Part shown: positions 1 through 7,666 of the stretch, piece by piece
Layout of the letters: every line of letters begins with the position of its first letter
How positions within the stretch are numbered: position 1 is the first letter of the stretch
Origin: Streptococcus oralis
Lineage (GTDB): Bacteria; Bacillota; Bacilli; Lactobacillales; Streptococcaceae
DNA length: 64,000 nucleotides
Assembly: GCF_016028255.1 (NCBI RefSeq)
Contig: NZ_CP065707.1
Span: 883,001-947,000 of the forward strand
Direction: 5' to 3'
Made by a program: the position numbers and the translations under genes
Notes under the pieces: generated by a model
Database searches by the model: none
Told to the model about the DNA's origin: nothing
Seen by the model: only the letters and a program-made list of their open reading frames with translations

Positions 1-1
1 T

Positions 2-1651
2 GCTGATCAAAAAAATACAATTAGAAGCACAGAATTTGATAATCGTTTTTCAAAGAATTCTATAAATCGAATCGTTCATTTAAAAACTAAAGGTGTTATT
101 GAAAACGGTGAATTCCAAGTAACAAGTCAATATGTACCTATGATTGGAAATGAAGTATGTATTACTTCAAAAAAAGACTTAGAATTAATATATGGGATTA
201 ATAAGTCTGAGCCAACTATTTCCATTGGACAGTCAATCTTAGAAGGTCAAGTTGTTCCTTTATCGATTAATAAAATATTTGCTTCTCATATTGGTGTGTT
301 TGGGAATACTGGTAGTGGTAAGTCAAATACTTTGCATAAGTTATTCTTAGAACTCTTTCGGTCAGAATATCGAGAAAATATTTTAAAGTATTCAAAATTT
401 TATATTATTGATTTTAATGGTGAATATACGAAAGATGATAGTTTTGGTGTGGCCGGTACCCATAAAAAAGTATTTAATGTTAAAACTAGGAGTAAAACAT
501 CAAAGAAAATCCCTATTACTGAGAAATATCTTTTTGATCCAGATATCCTTTCAATTTTATTTGGCGCTTCTTCAGCAACTCAAGTTCCATTTCTTAGGAA
601 AGCAATGAAAGAGTGGAATGAAAAAGAACATACTGGAGAAGTTATTGCGAAATTTGTGGTTGGAACGTTGAAAAAAATTCTTACAACGGGAGATGCAGCA
701 TTATCTGATTCAAGGGATAATTGGATCAAAGTAGCAAAATCATACATAGCAAAAGAAAACTGGGGAATATTTATTCAAGTTTCCTCGTTAACTTATTATG
801 CAACAACAAAAGCTTATTACACTCAGGGAGAAGAACATATTTATTTAAATGATAAGTCTGATTTAACTGAACAGATAGAAAAAAAGTTACAGATAGATGA
901 AATTAGACAAGAACTTGCAGAAAGTTTTGATTCTTTGGACTTGATAGATAAATTAAAGTTCTTTTTAGATTTTCAGAAAGTTCACTATAGTACTTGGAAA
1001 TCAACTAATATTGAGCATATTAATCCTTTATTTCATAGGATTGATACAGCTCTGAATAGCTTGAAGAAAGTTGTTGAGGTTAAAGAGAGTATTGAGGGAG
1101 ATTTTTCTAGTCTAAATATTATTAATCTTGTACATGCTAATCAGGAAATCACTAGATTAATTCCTATGCTTATCTCTAAGATGATATATGATCAACAGAA
1201 AACGAAAATAGCTGGAAAAGATGTCACCTGTACTAGTCATTTGATTATTGATGAAGCACATAATATTTTAAATGCTCAGAATCATTCAGTAGGAGATACT
1301 TGGCAGGACTATAGATTAAATATTTTTGAGGAAATCATTAAGGAAGGACGAAAATTTGGTTTCTACTTAACTTTATCTAGTCAACGACCGGCCGATATTT
1401 CACCGACTATTCTTTCACAAGTTCATAATTATTTCATCCATAGATTGGTTAATGATAATGATTTACGAATGTTGCTGAATACTATGCCTACGCTGGACAA
1501 AACTTCCTTTAATAAAATTCCTAGTTTAGGTAAAGGAGAGGTTATAATTACTGGTAATGCTATTCAAGTTCCAGTATTTGTGAAAGTAGATAAAGAAGAA
1601 ATCATTAGACCGAATAGTGATGATGTTATTTTGACTGAATTGTGGAGTTGA
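2..1651 (+). CDS. HerA-family DNA-translocating ATPase, 5' end outside window
   Basis: The reading frame is already open at base 2 and runs to the TGA at 1649-1651, so the true start lies upstream and at least 549 residues are visible. The first ~50 visible residues look like the end of the small N-terminal beta-barrel (HAS-barrel) of HerA proteins. A Walker A motif GNTGSGKSNT is encoded near 301-330 and a Walker B LIIDEAHNI near 1242-1268. A later SSQRPADISPTILSQ stretch matches the conserved region after Walker B in HerA/FtsK ATPases. HerA proteins are hexameric DNA pumps used in end resection (with NurA) or as the motor of defence systems (Sir2-HerA, DUF4297-HerA). The nuclease gene starts 3 bases downstream, so the two are almost certainly co-translated. 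The coding sequence is AT-rich, unlike the core genes. The family call is secure; a defence role is inferred. Confidence 0.88.
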   Translation, partial: ADQKNTIRSTEFDNRFSKNSINRIVHLKTKGVIENGEFQVTSQYVPMIGNEVCITSKKDLELIYGINKSEPTISIGQSILEGQVVPLSINKIFASHIGVFGNTGSGKSNTLHKLFLELFRSEYRENILKYSKFYIIDFNGEYTKDDSFGVAGTHKKVFNVKTRSKTSKKIPITEKYLFDPDILSILFGASSATQVPFLRKAMKEWNEKEHTGEVIAKFVVGTLKKILTTGDAALSDSRDNWIKVAKSYIAKENWGIFIQVSSLTYYATTKAYYTQGEEHIYLNDKSDLTEQIEKKLQIDEIRQELAESFDSLDLIDKLKFFLDFQKVHYSTWKSTNIEHINPLFHRIDTALNSLKKVVEVKESIEGDFSSLNIINLVHANQEITRLIPMLISKMIYDQQKTKIAGKDVTCTSHLIIDEAHNILNAQNHSVGDTWQDYRLNIFEEIIKEGRKFGFYLTLSSQRPADISPTILSQVHNYFIHRLVNDNDLRMLLNTMPTLDKTSFNKIPSLGKGEVIITGNAIQVPVFVKVDKEEIIRPNSDDVILTELWS

Positions 1652-1654
1652 ACT

Positions 1655-2365
1655 ATGAGAAAAGAAGAAATATTTAGATTACTAGGAGTATCAGATGAAA
1701 CTGAATTGGAAAGCTTATTGGATTATAAATCAGTTGAATATGCCGATGTAATTACTGAAGAAAATTATTTTATAATTAATCGTGAAACATCTAAGTATGG
1801 AATTCCATCGATTGAACGTAGCGGATTTGATATTAAAAAACATAAGTTACTTGAATTATCAATGGATTTAAATAAGCAACCATATATTTGTGAAGCATAT
1901 CTAACTGGGGAAAGTTTGGATACTTTGGGAAGCAAGAAGAGAAAGAAATTAAAGGATCCAGTCAATTGGGAATGTGTTGCTTCAGATATATTTGCAAAAA
2001 AATATTTTCATAGAGGACATATTATTGGTCATTCATTAGCTAATGAACTTGTTAGAAATATTTATAATAAAAATAAGAAAATTTTGTTTGTTCAAACAGC
2101 ATGGAGTAATATAAACCTTCAACGTCTCAATTATTATAGTCAGTCTTATTTTGAGAATATGCTTGAAGAAATAATAAAAAATGGAAAAAATATTTTGTAT
2201 AAATCAAAATTAATTTATAAAACAAAAATTGATAAAATACCTATAGGTATTCAAATTCAAGCTATCTCTATTGATGAAGAACTGTCCATTAATGTTTTTA
2301 TTCCAAATGTTTCTCCAGGAATATCAATTGATTATACAGAAGGTAAGATAACGAGGTTAGAATGA
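1655..2365 (+). CDS. DRGH-type DNA/RNA non-specific endonuclease, cytoplasmic, partner of HerA
   Basis: This 236-residue protein carries HRGHIIGHSL at residues 119-128, followed by VQTAWSNINLQ at about 146-156. This is the His/Asn metal-dependent active site of the beta-beta-alpha-metal DNA/RNA non-specific nucleases. The C-terminal half (NYYSQSYFE, then a VFIPNVSPG-like stretch ending IDYTEGKI) follows the pattern of secreted streptococcal DNases (Spd/DNA-entry nuclease type). Here the first Asp of the DRGH signature is His, and there is no signal peptide or membrane segment, so the enzyme should act inside the cell. The first ~95 residues are not recognised and may dock on HerA. It starts 3 bases after the HerA stop, and its own stop overlaps the next start (ATGA). 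Nuclease family is well supported; role as a phage-defence effector is inferred from the HerA pairing. Confidence 0.8.
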   Translation: MRKEEIFRLLGVSDETELESLLDYKSVEYADVITEENYFIINRETSKYGIPSIERSGFDIKKHKLLELSMDLNKQPYICEAYLTGESLDTLGSKKRKKLKDPVNWECVASDIFAKKYFHRGHIIGHSLANELVRNIYNKNKKILFVQTAWSNINLQRLNYYSQSYFENMLEEIIKNGKNILYKSKLIYKTKIDKIPIGIQIQAISIDEELSINVFIPNVSPGISIDYTEGKITRLE

Positions 2366-2538
2366 TAATACAAGCAGATTTTCCAAGTATTATTTTTTCA
2401 AGATTCAATGAAGATTCGTCATGGAAATCAAAAAAATTTAAAGAATTATTAGACCCAACGGAGAGAATTAGACGAGATCCATTTGGTAGTGCTTTAAAAA
2501 AGAATATTTTGTTCAAGTGGCGAGTAAGTTGTTTATGA
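2362..2538 (+). CDS. Short ORF coupled to the nuclease gene, probably truncated
   Basis: The ATG at 2362 overlaps the nuclease stop in an ATGA arrangement, and the frame stays open for 58 residues before TGA at 2536-2538. The predicted product (starting MIIQADFPSIIFSRF) has no recognisable motif, signal peptide or membrane segment. The tight coupling suggests that a third gene of the HerA operon began here. Its length and the non-coding, degenerate-looking DNA that follows suggest that only the 5' part remains. It could equally be a genuine small protein. Confidence 0.45.
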   Translation: MIIQADFPSIIFSRFNEDSSWKSKKFKELLDPTERIRRDPFGSALKKNILFKWRVSCL

Positions 2539-2732
2539 AGAGTAAAGTGGGACTTACTGCCTCTTTATGCGTTTATGCGCTACTGCGGAAGACTATCTTG
2601 AAAAGAAATAGTGACTCAACTACTCAATGACCTCAATAGCATTCGAGATAGCAAGTACCGTCTCATTTCTAGTAAGCAAGAAAGAAAAAGGTCAAACCAG
2701 AAGAATCAGCCCAGTATAAGGATATGGACAAA
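2539..2732 (+). other. Degenerate DNA after the HerA operon
   Basis: There is no intact gene between 2539 and the next CDS at 2840. A short frame around 2605-2735 reads EIVTQLLNDLNSIRDSKYRL and continues with a basic tail, but has no start or ribosome binding site and is interrupted upstream. It looks like the 3' remnant of an unidentified gene, consistent with a recombination scar between the HerA operon and the type I modification genes. Confidence 0.4.
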
Positions 2733-2766
2733 CCCCTTAGAAAGGAATTGCTAAGGGGATTTTTGC
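2733..2766 (+). terminator. Rho-independent terminator closing the HerA operon
   Basis: CCCCTTAG (2733-2740) and CTAAGGGG (2751-2758) form a perfect 8-bp stem with a 10-base loop, followed by ATTTTTG. Confidence 0.8.
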
Positions 2767-2774
2767 TGGTTTCG

Positions 2775-2783
2775 TGGTATAAT
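2775..2783 (+). promoter_or_regulatory. Extended -10 promoter for the HNH-like/hsdS genes
   Basis: TGGTATAAT is a full extended -10 element 57 bases upstream of the ATG at 2840, directly after the HerA-operon terminator. No convincing -35 box is present; the region where it would fall overlaps the terminator stem. Confidence 0.6.
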
Positions 2784-2839
2784 TTTAGTATGTAGAATTA
2801 TTCTTAAAAAAAATAGAGTTTTAATTTAGAGAGGTTGAA

Positions 2840-3877
2840 ATGGGTTTATCTAATATTGAAATAAAAAAGGAGTTATCTAGGCGGTTCCAAGAAGCTAGAA
2901 AGAAGTCTAGACCTCAGACATGTTTACTATGCAAGAAGCCACTTACTAAACTTTGCAACTCACATTCAGTTCCTCAATTTGTCTTAAAACATTTGGCTGA
3001 GAATGGAAAAATTATGCAGTCAAGTTCACTAATGTCTTTTGAAGATATAGATTTATTTGAAATTGAAAAAGGAGTGAACAATTCTGGAATCTTTAAATTT
3101 ATATGTCATTCTTGTGATAATGAATTCTTTAATGACTATGAATCTGAAGAAGCATTGTTAGGGGAAATTTCAGATAAAATGTTAGCTGAAATTGCTCTGA
3201 AAAATGGATTGATGAATGTTTCAAAGCGAAGCCAAGAAGTAAAATTATATAGTTCTCTTCCAGAAAGAATAATTGGTATTGACGATATGATAGATTTGTA
3301 TAGTTTAGATTTAAGAGATTTTCTTCAAGAAGTGGAAGTTCATAAGCGAGAAATTTTAAATAATACAAAAGGTGCATATCAAATCGTGTTTAAAGAGATT
3401 CTCCCATTTGTGGTTCCTATTGCTACACAAGTAGCTATTACACTACAAGATGATATGTATGGGTATCCCGTAAATGATGTTTTTAATCCTGATCCAAAAG
3501 TCAGTATGCAAGATCTGCATCTGGTCATTTTCCCTTTTAAAAAATCATCTCTTGTTTTAGCTTTTTATCATAAAAAAGACAAAAATTATAGAACTCTAAG
3601 ACATCAGTTTAATAGCGAAAATTCTAAAAAAACCAAAGAATTTTTAAATTATCTTGTATTTGCCTACACAGAAAATTTTTTTATTTCAAAAACAATTTAT
3701 GAAAAAATTCAAAATAATAAAAAACTAATCCAGCTAAGTCGTGAATTGTATCAGAAACCTAATCTTGGAAATTTAAGTATGTATGATTTTTTTAATTTGA
3801 AATATGAACCGGTAAAGCCAGACGAAATTCCCAATTTCTTAACAAAAGACTGGGCACTAGGAGAAAATAATGAGTAA
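2840..3877 (+). CDS. HNH/treble-clef-like zinc-binding protein of unknown function
   Basis: This 345-residue protein has CLLC at residues 28-31, then NSHSVPQF around 40-47, and CHSCDNEFF around 89-97. The CxxC...SH.xP...CxxCD pattern is that of treble-clef HNH-type domains, with two Cys pairs to hold a zinc and an SH motif at the catalytic position. The rest (about 100-345) is not recognised and has no membrane segment. A GAGAGG ribosome binding site lies about 7 bases before the ATG. Its stop overlaps the hsdS start by 8 bases, so it belongs to the modification operon rather than to the HerA operon. It could be a restriction-type nuclease working with, or in place of, HsdR; that is inference only. 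The gene is AT-rich, like the HerA genes. Confidence 0.6.
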   Translation: MGLSNIEIKKELSRRFQEARKKSRPQTCLLCKKPLTKLCNSHSVPQFVLKHLAENGKIMQSSSLMSFEDIDLFEIEKGVNNSGIFKFICHSCDNEFFNDYESEEALLGEISDKMLAEIALKNGLMNVSKRSQEVKLYSSLPERIIGIDDMIDLYSLDLRDFLQEVEVHKREILNNTKGAYQIVFKEILPFVVPIATQVAITLQDDMYGYPVNDVFNPDPKVSMQDLHLVIFPFKKSSLVLAFYHKKDKNYRTLRHQFNSENSKKTKEFLNYLVFAYTENFFISKTIYEKIQNNKKLIQLSRELYQKPNLGNLSMYDFFNLKYEPVKPDEIPNFLTKDWALGENNE

Positions 3878-5021
3878 AAACAGTATTCCCAAAATTAGGT
3901 TTAACAATTTTAAAGCTTTTTGGGTAGAAAAAAAAATTGCAGATATAGTCAAAATATCTGCTGGTGGTGATGTAGATAAAGAAAGATTGAAGCAAAGTGG
4001 AAAATATCCTGTTATTGCAAATGCTTTGACAAACAAAGGAATCGTTGGCTTTTATGACGATTATAAAGTGAAAGCTCCTGCAGTGACTGTTACAGGTCGT
4101 GGGGATGTTGGATATGCTGTAGCAAGACATGAAAATTTTACACCAGTTGTTAGACTTCTAACTCTTCAATCAGATAGTATTGATATGGACTATCTTGAAA
4201 ATCAGATTAATTCTATGAAAATTTTAAATGAGTCTACGGGTGTTCCTCAATTGACAGCTCCTCAACTTGGGAACTATAAAGTGTATCGTCCTGAAATTGA
4301 CGAACAATCCGCCATAGGTTCTCTTTTCCGCACCCTCGACGACCTTCTAGCGAGTTACAAGGACAATCTCACCAACTACCAATCTCTCAAGGCAACCATG
4401 CTCTCCAAGATGTTTCCCAAAGCTGGGCAGACTATTCCTGAGATTCGTTTAGATGGATTTGAAAGAAAATGGGAGAAAAAAAAGTTAATAGACTTAGTAT
4501 CGCCAGTGTCCAGAAAAGTAAAAAAACCCTCCGATCCTTACTATAGGTTATCGATTCGCTCACATGCTAAAGGTACCTTTAAACAATTTGTTGATGATCC
4601 TAAGAAAATTGCAATGGATAATTTATTCGAAGTTAAAGAGAATGATTTGGTTGTAAATATTACATTTGCTTGGGAACATGCGATTGCTGTAGCTAGTAAA
4701 GAAGATGATGGTTTATTGGTTTCTCATAGGTTTCCGACATTTGTAATTGATAAATCTGATAAGAATTTCATTAATATTTATATTAAGAGAGAAGAGTTTA
4801 GACAAAAGTTGGATTTGCTATCACCGGGTGGAGCAGGACGAAACAGAGTTTTAAATGTAAAAGATTTTATTAAGATTCAAATGATAGTTCCAGAATTGGA
4901 AGAACAACAAGCCATCGGCTCCTATTTCTCAAACCTAGATAACCTCATCAACTCTTGCCAAGAAAAAATCACTCAGCTAGAAACTTTGAAAAAGAAACTC
5001 TTGCAGGATATGTTTATCTAG
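3870..5021 (+). CDS. hsdS: Type I restriction-modification specificity subunit HsdS
   Basis: This 383-residue protein has the HsdS layout: first target-recognition domain (about 1-150), central conserved helices (DEQSAIGSLFRTLDDLLASY, about 143-162), second recognition domain (about 190-345) and a second conserved helix (EEQQAIGSYFSNLDNL) near the C-terminus. The two conserved blocks are repeats of each other, as expected. The recognition domains are AT-rich while the conserved blocks use GC-richer codons, as in hsdS genes that exchange recognition domains. It overlaps the upstream HNH-like gene by 8 bases and lies 53 bases before hsdM. The S-before-M order with no R gene in the window is unusual. 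The recognition sequence cannot be read from this. Confidence 0.93.
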   Translation: MSKNSIPKIRFNNFKAFWVEKKIADIVKISAGGDVDKERLKQSGKYPVIANALTNKGIVGFYDDYKVKAPAVTVTGRGDVGYAVARHENFTPVVRLLTLQSDSIDMDYLENQINSMKILNESTGVPQLTAPQLGNYKVYRPEIDEQSAIGSLFRTLDDLLASYKDNLTNYQSLKATMLSKMFPKAGQTIPEIRLDGFERKWEKKKLIDLVSPVSRKVKKPSDPYYRLSIRSHAKGTFKQFVDDPKKIAMDNLFEVKENDLVVNITFAWEHAIAVASKEDDGLLVSHRFPTFVIDKSDKNFINIYIKREEFRQKLDLLSPGGAGRNRVLNVKDFIKIQMIVPELEEQQAIGSYFSNLDNLINSCQEKITQLETLKKKLLQDMFI

Positions 5022-5074
5022 ATGATTAGTGATAACTTTTAACAATTATATTTAAAAACTTAGAAAGAAACATT

Positions 5075-6676
5075 ATGGAAACAACACAAACTTCCCAGTC
5101 GCTCTATCAAGCCCTGTGGAACTCAGCGGATGTTCTCCGCTCTAAGATGGATGCTAATGACTATAAGTCCTATCTTTTGGGTATGGTCTTTTATAAGTAT
5201 CTGTCAGACAAGATGCTCTTTTTCGTGGCGGAGACTATGGAAGAGGGGAGTGAGAGCCTAGAGGCTGCCCTTGTGGTCTATCGCAACTACTATGAGGATG
5301 CGGACACCCACGAGGATCTTCTTGCAGTTATGAAGGACGAACTCAACTATAGTATCAAGCCTGACTTGACCTTTACGGCTCTTGTAGCACGTGTCAATGA
5401 GGGGACTTTCCAGCTGGAAGATTTGGCTCAGGGTTTTCGAGATATTGAGCAGAGTGACGAACTCTATGAAAATCTCTTTGAAGATATCGACCTCTACTCT
5501 AAAAAGCTAGGGGCAACTCCGCAAAAGCAAAACCAAACGGTGGCGGCGGTCATGAAAGAGTTGGCAGTGCTGGATGTGGCTGGTCATGCAGGCGATATGC
5601 TGGGGGATGCTTATGAGTATCTGATCGGTCAGTTTGCGACTGACTCGGGTAAGAAGGCTGGAGAGTTCTATACGCCGCAGCCTGTTGCCAAACTCATGAC
5701 TCAGATTGCCTTTTTGGGTCGTGAGGACCAGCAAGGCTTTACCATCTATGATGCGACCATGGGATCTGGCTCTCTCTTGCTCAATGCCAAGAAATACTCT
5801 CATAAACCGCAGACAGTGGTCTACTTCGGTCAGGAGCTCAATACCTCGACCTATAACCTAGCTCGGATGAACATGATTCTACACGGTGTTCCAGTTGAGA
5901 ATCAATTTCTACACAATGCCGATACACTGGATGAAGACTGGCCGACTCAAGAGCCGACCAACTTTGACGGTGTTCTCATGAACCCGCCGTATTCTGCTAA
6001 GTGGTCAGCAAGCTCTGGCTTTATGGCGGACCCTCGTTTCTCTCCTTTTGGGAAACTGGCGCCCCAGTCCAAGGCTGACTTTGCCTTTCTCTTGCATGGG
6101 TATTACCACCTCAAGCAGGATAATGGGGTTATGGCTATCGTCCTTCCTCACGGTGTTCTTTTCCGTGGAAATGCGGAGGGCACCATTCGTAAGGCCTTGC
6201 TAGAAGAAGGGGCCATTGATACGGTTATCGGTCTACCTGCCAATATCTTCTTTAATACCAGCATTCCGACCACGGTTATCATTCTCAAAAAGAATCGTAC
6301 CAATCGTGATGTCTACTTTATCGATGCTTCTAAGGAGTTTGATAAAGGGAAAAACCAGAATATCATGACGGATGTTCATATCGAGAAGATTCTGGAAGCC
6401 TACAAGTCTCGTGAGGAGATTGATAAGTTTGCCCACCTAGCAAGCTATGAAGATATCGTCGAAAATGACTATAACCTCAATATCCCTCGCTATGTAGATA
6501 CCTTTGAGGAAGAAGAAGTAGAGCCACTGACAGATATCGTCAGCAAGATTAACGAGACAAATAAAGCTATCGAAAGTCAAACAGCTTCTTTACTTGACAT
6601 GCTGAACCAACTCCACGGAACCACACCAGAAGCCGATGCTGAACTTAAACAGTTTTTGGAAAAATTTAAAGGGTGA
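5075..6676 (+). CDS. hsdM: Type I restriction-modification DNA methyltransferase HsdM
   Basis: The 533-residue protein has the N-terminal helical domain of HsdM, an S-adenosylmethionine-binding motif DATMGSGSLLL (from about residue 226) and the N6-adenine methyltransferase catalytic motif NPPY (about 303-306). Length is normal for the family. Codon use is clearly GC-richer than in the upstream HerA and HNH-like genes, so the methylase belongs to an older resident locus. With HsdS alone it can form a working methyltransferase; restriction would need an HsdR, which is not encoded in this window. The gene starts after an AGAAAG ribosome binding site and ends before a separate transcription unit. 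Confidence 0.95.
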   Translation: METTQTSQSLYQALWNSADVLRSKMDANDYKSYLLGMVFYKYLSDKMLFFVAETMEEGSESLEAALVVYRNYYEDADTHEDLLAVMKDELNYSIKPDLTFTALVARVNEGTFQLEDLAQGFRDIEQSDELYENLFEDIDLYSKKLGATPQKQNQTVAAVMKELAVLDVAGHAGDMLGDAYEYLIGQFATDSGKKAGEFYTPQPVAKLMTQIAFLGREDQQGFTIYDATMGSGSLLLNAKKYSHKPQTVVYFGQELNTSTYNLARMNMILHGVPVENQFLHNADTLDEDWPTQEPTNFDGVLMNPPYSAKWSASSGFMADPRFSPFGKLAPQSKADFAFLLHGYYHLKQDNGVMAIVLPHGVLFRGNAEGTIRKALLEEGAIDTVIGLPANIFFNTSIPTTVIILKKNRTNRDVYFIDASKEFDKGKNQNIMTDVHIEKILEAYKSREEIDKFAHLASYEDIVENDYNLNIPRYVDTFEEEEVEPLTDIVSKINETNKAIESQTASLLDMLNQLHGTTPEADAELKQFLEKFKG

Positions 6677-6714
6677 TGGCGTAATCGATTCGCTCATTTT
6701 TTAGATACAACTTT

Positions 6715-6735
6715 GTTTCCATATTCCCTGGAAAC
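6715..6735. repeat. Inverted repeat before the DUF1722 gene
   Basis: GTTTCCA (6715-6721) and TGGAAAC (6729-6735) form a 7-bp inverted repeat with a 7-base spacer, 21 bases before the next ATG. It could be an operator or a small mRNA hairpin; no T-tract follows, so it is not a terminator. Confidence 0.4.
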
Positions 6736-6756
6736 TGATAGAAAGCAAGGAGAAAC

Positions 6757-7161
6757 ATGGAACAAACTAATCAAAAATCCCAGTGCCAACAACTCTGGGC
6801 TAGAAACAAATACCTCGTTTTGAGTCATTCCAGCAATATTTACAATGAGATTCGCGAGTATCTAAAGCAAGAAGTGGTGGAGGTGAGTGAAGTTCAAGTG
6901 ATGATTGACCGTGCCTGCCAGATTCCAGAACACAGGGGTCAGGTTTGCAATGCCTTTCAGCATATTTGGGGCTATTTCAAAAAGAAAGCGACAGATACTG
7001 AGCGCAAAGACTACATGCTCTTGCTGGATCGCTACCGCTATGGTCAAGCTTCTAAGGAAGACTTGATCGCTAAAACTCGAGACTTGCTTGAACTCTATCC
7101 AAATAGCTACTTGCAACATTCGACTTTACTGAAAGGAGACTCCCATGAGACTTTGGCATGA
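6757..7161 (+). CDS. DUF1722 (YbgA-type) protein
   Basis: This 134-residue protein is essentially one DUF1722 domain. It shows the family landmarks LWARNKYLVLSHS near the N-terminus (about 13-25), a HIWGYFKKK segment in the middle, and a PNSYLQHSTLL ending. The molecular function is not established. In Escherichia coli YbgA, this domain is encoded beside the DNA photolyase gene phr. Here the gene overlaps the next one, a pyrimidine-dimer-glycosylase-like protein, by 17 bases, so the two are co-translated. A ribosome binding site AAGGAG lies 6 bases before the ATG. Family assignment is good; a link to UV-damage repair is inferred from the repeated neighbourhood. Confidence 0.75.
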   Translation: MEQTNQKSQCQQLWARNKYLVLSHSSNIYNEIREYLKQEVVEVSEVQVMIDRACQIPEHRGQVCNAFQHIWGYFKKKATDTERKDYMLLLDRYRYGQASKEDLIAKTRDLLELYPNSYLQHSTLLKGDSHETLA

Positions 7162-7510
7162 GGCTTTGATTTCACAACTTCCCCGTCCTCAACTTTTGGG
7201 GCAACATCGAGAGTGCTGCGCCCTGCGTGGCAATGGTTGGGGCAGAAAGCATGCGACGGTGAACTATGTCTTTACCCACTCGCCCTATCGTCTCTATGCC
7301 TATCATCGCTTGATCATGGGGGAGATGGCTAACCGTGGCTATAATGTCAGTCCAGAGTGGCTGGACAAGAACTACCGTGGCAAGATCTGTCATCCTTATC
7401 AAGACTTGCCTGAGGAGAACCTAGGTAATCCCGTCTATAGTGAGCATGATGCAGAATACTATGAGGAGTGTCTGGCTAATCTCCGAGAGAAAGGCATTGA
7501 GCTGGAGTAA
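7145..7510 (+). CDS. Pyrimidine-dimer DNA glycosylase-like protein (TIGR02328/PF03013 type)
   Basis: The 121-residue protein begins MRLWHEALISQLPRPQLLGQ and continues with HRECCALRGNGWG and a VNYVF..SPYRLYAYH segment. This is the pattern of the small TIGR02328 family, related to T4 endonuclease V (pyrimidine dimer glycosylase, PF03013). T4 endonuclease V cuts at UV-induced cyclobutane dimers using its N-terminal amine. Whether this bacterial branch has kept that activity is not known to me. The start lies inside the DUF1722 gene behind GAAAGGAGA. A terminator follows at 7570. Confidence 0.7.
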   Translation: MRLWHEALISQLPRPQLLGQHRECCALRGNGWGRKHATVNYVFTHSPYRLYAYHRLIMGEMANRGYNVSPEWLDKNYRGKICHPYQDLPEENLGNPVYSEHDAEYYEECLANLREKGIELE

Positions 7511-7569
7511 GAGTCAGGCTTAGCTCCACATTATAACTCTTCTCGTAATTTTTTCGAATAATAAAGATG

Positions 7570-7603
7570 AGACCTTTAGAGTTTTTCTAAGGTCTTCTTT
7601 TTA
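7570..7603 (+). terminator. Terminator after the DUF1722/glycosylase pair
   Basis: AGACCTTTAGA and TCTAAGGTCT pair around a short T-rich loop with one bulged T, followed by TCTTTTTA. Confidence 0.7.
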
Positions 7604-7615
7604 TGGGTATTAGAA

Positions 7616-7644
7616 TTTACTTTTAATAACTTTTGAGTTATAAT
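7616..7644 (+). promoter_or_regulatory. Promoter of the HigBA-type operon
   Basis: TTTACT (7616-7621), a 17-base spacer and TATAAT (7639-7644) make a plausible housekeeping promoter 22 bases before the toxin start. Confidence 0.6.
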
Positions 7645-7666
7645 TTAATTAGAAAGAGGCTACTTG

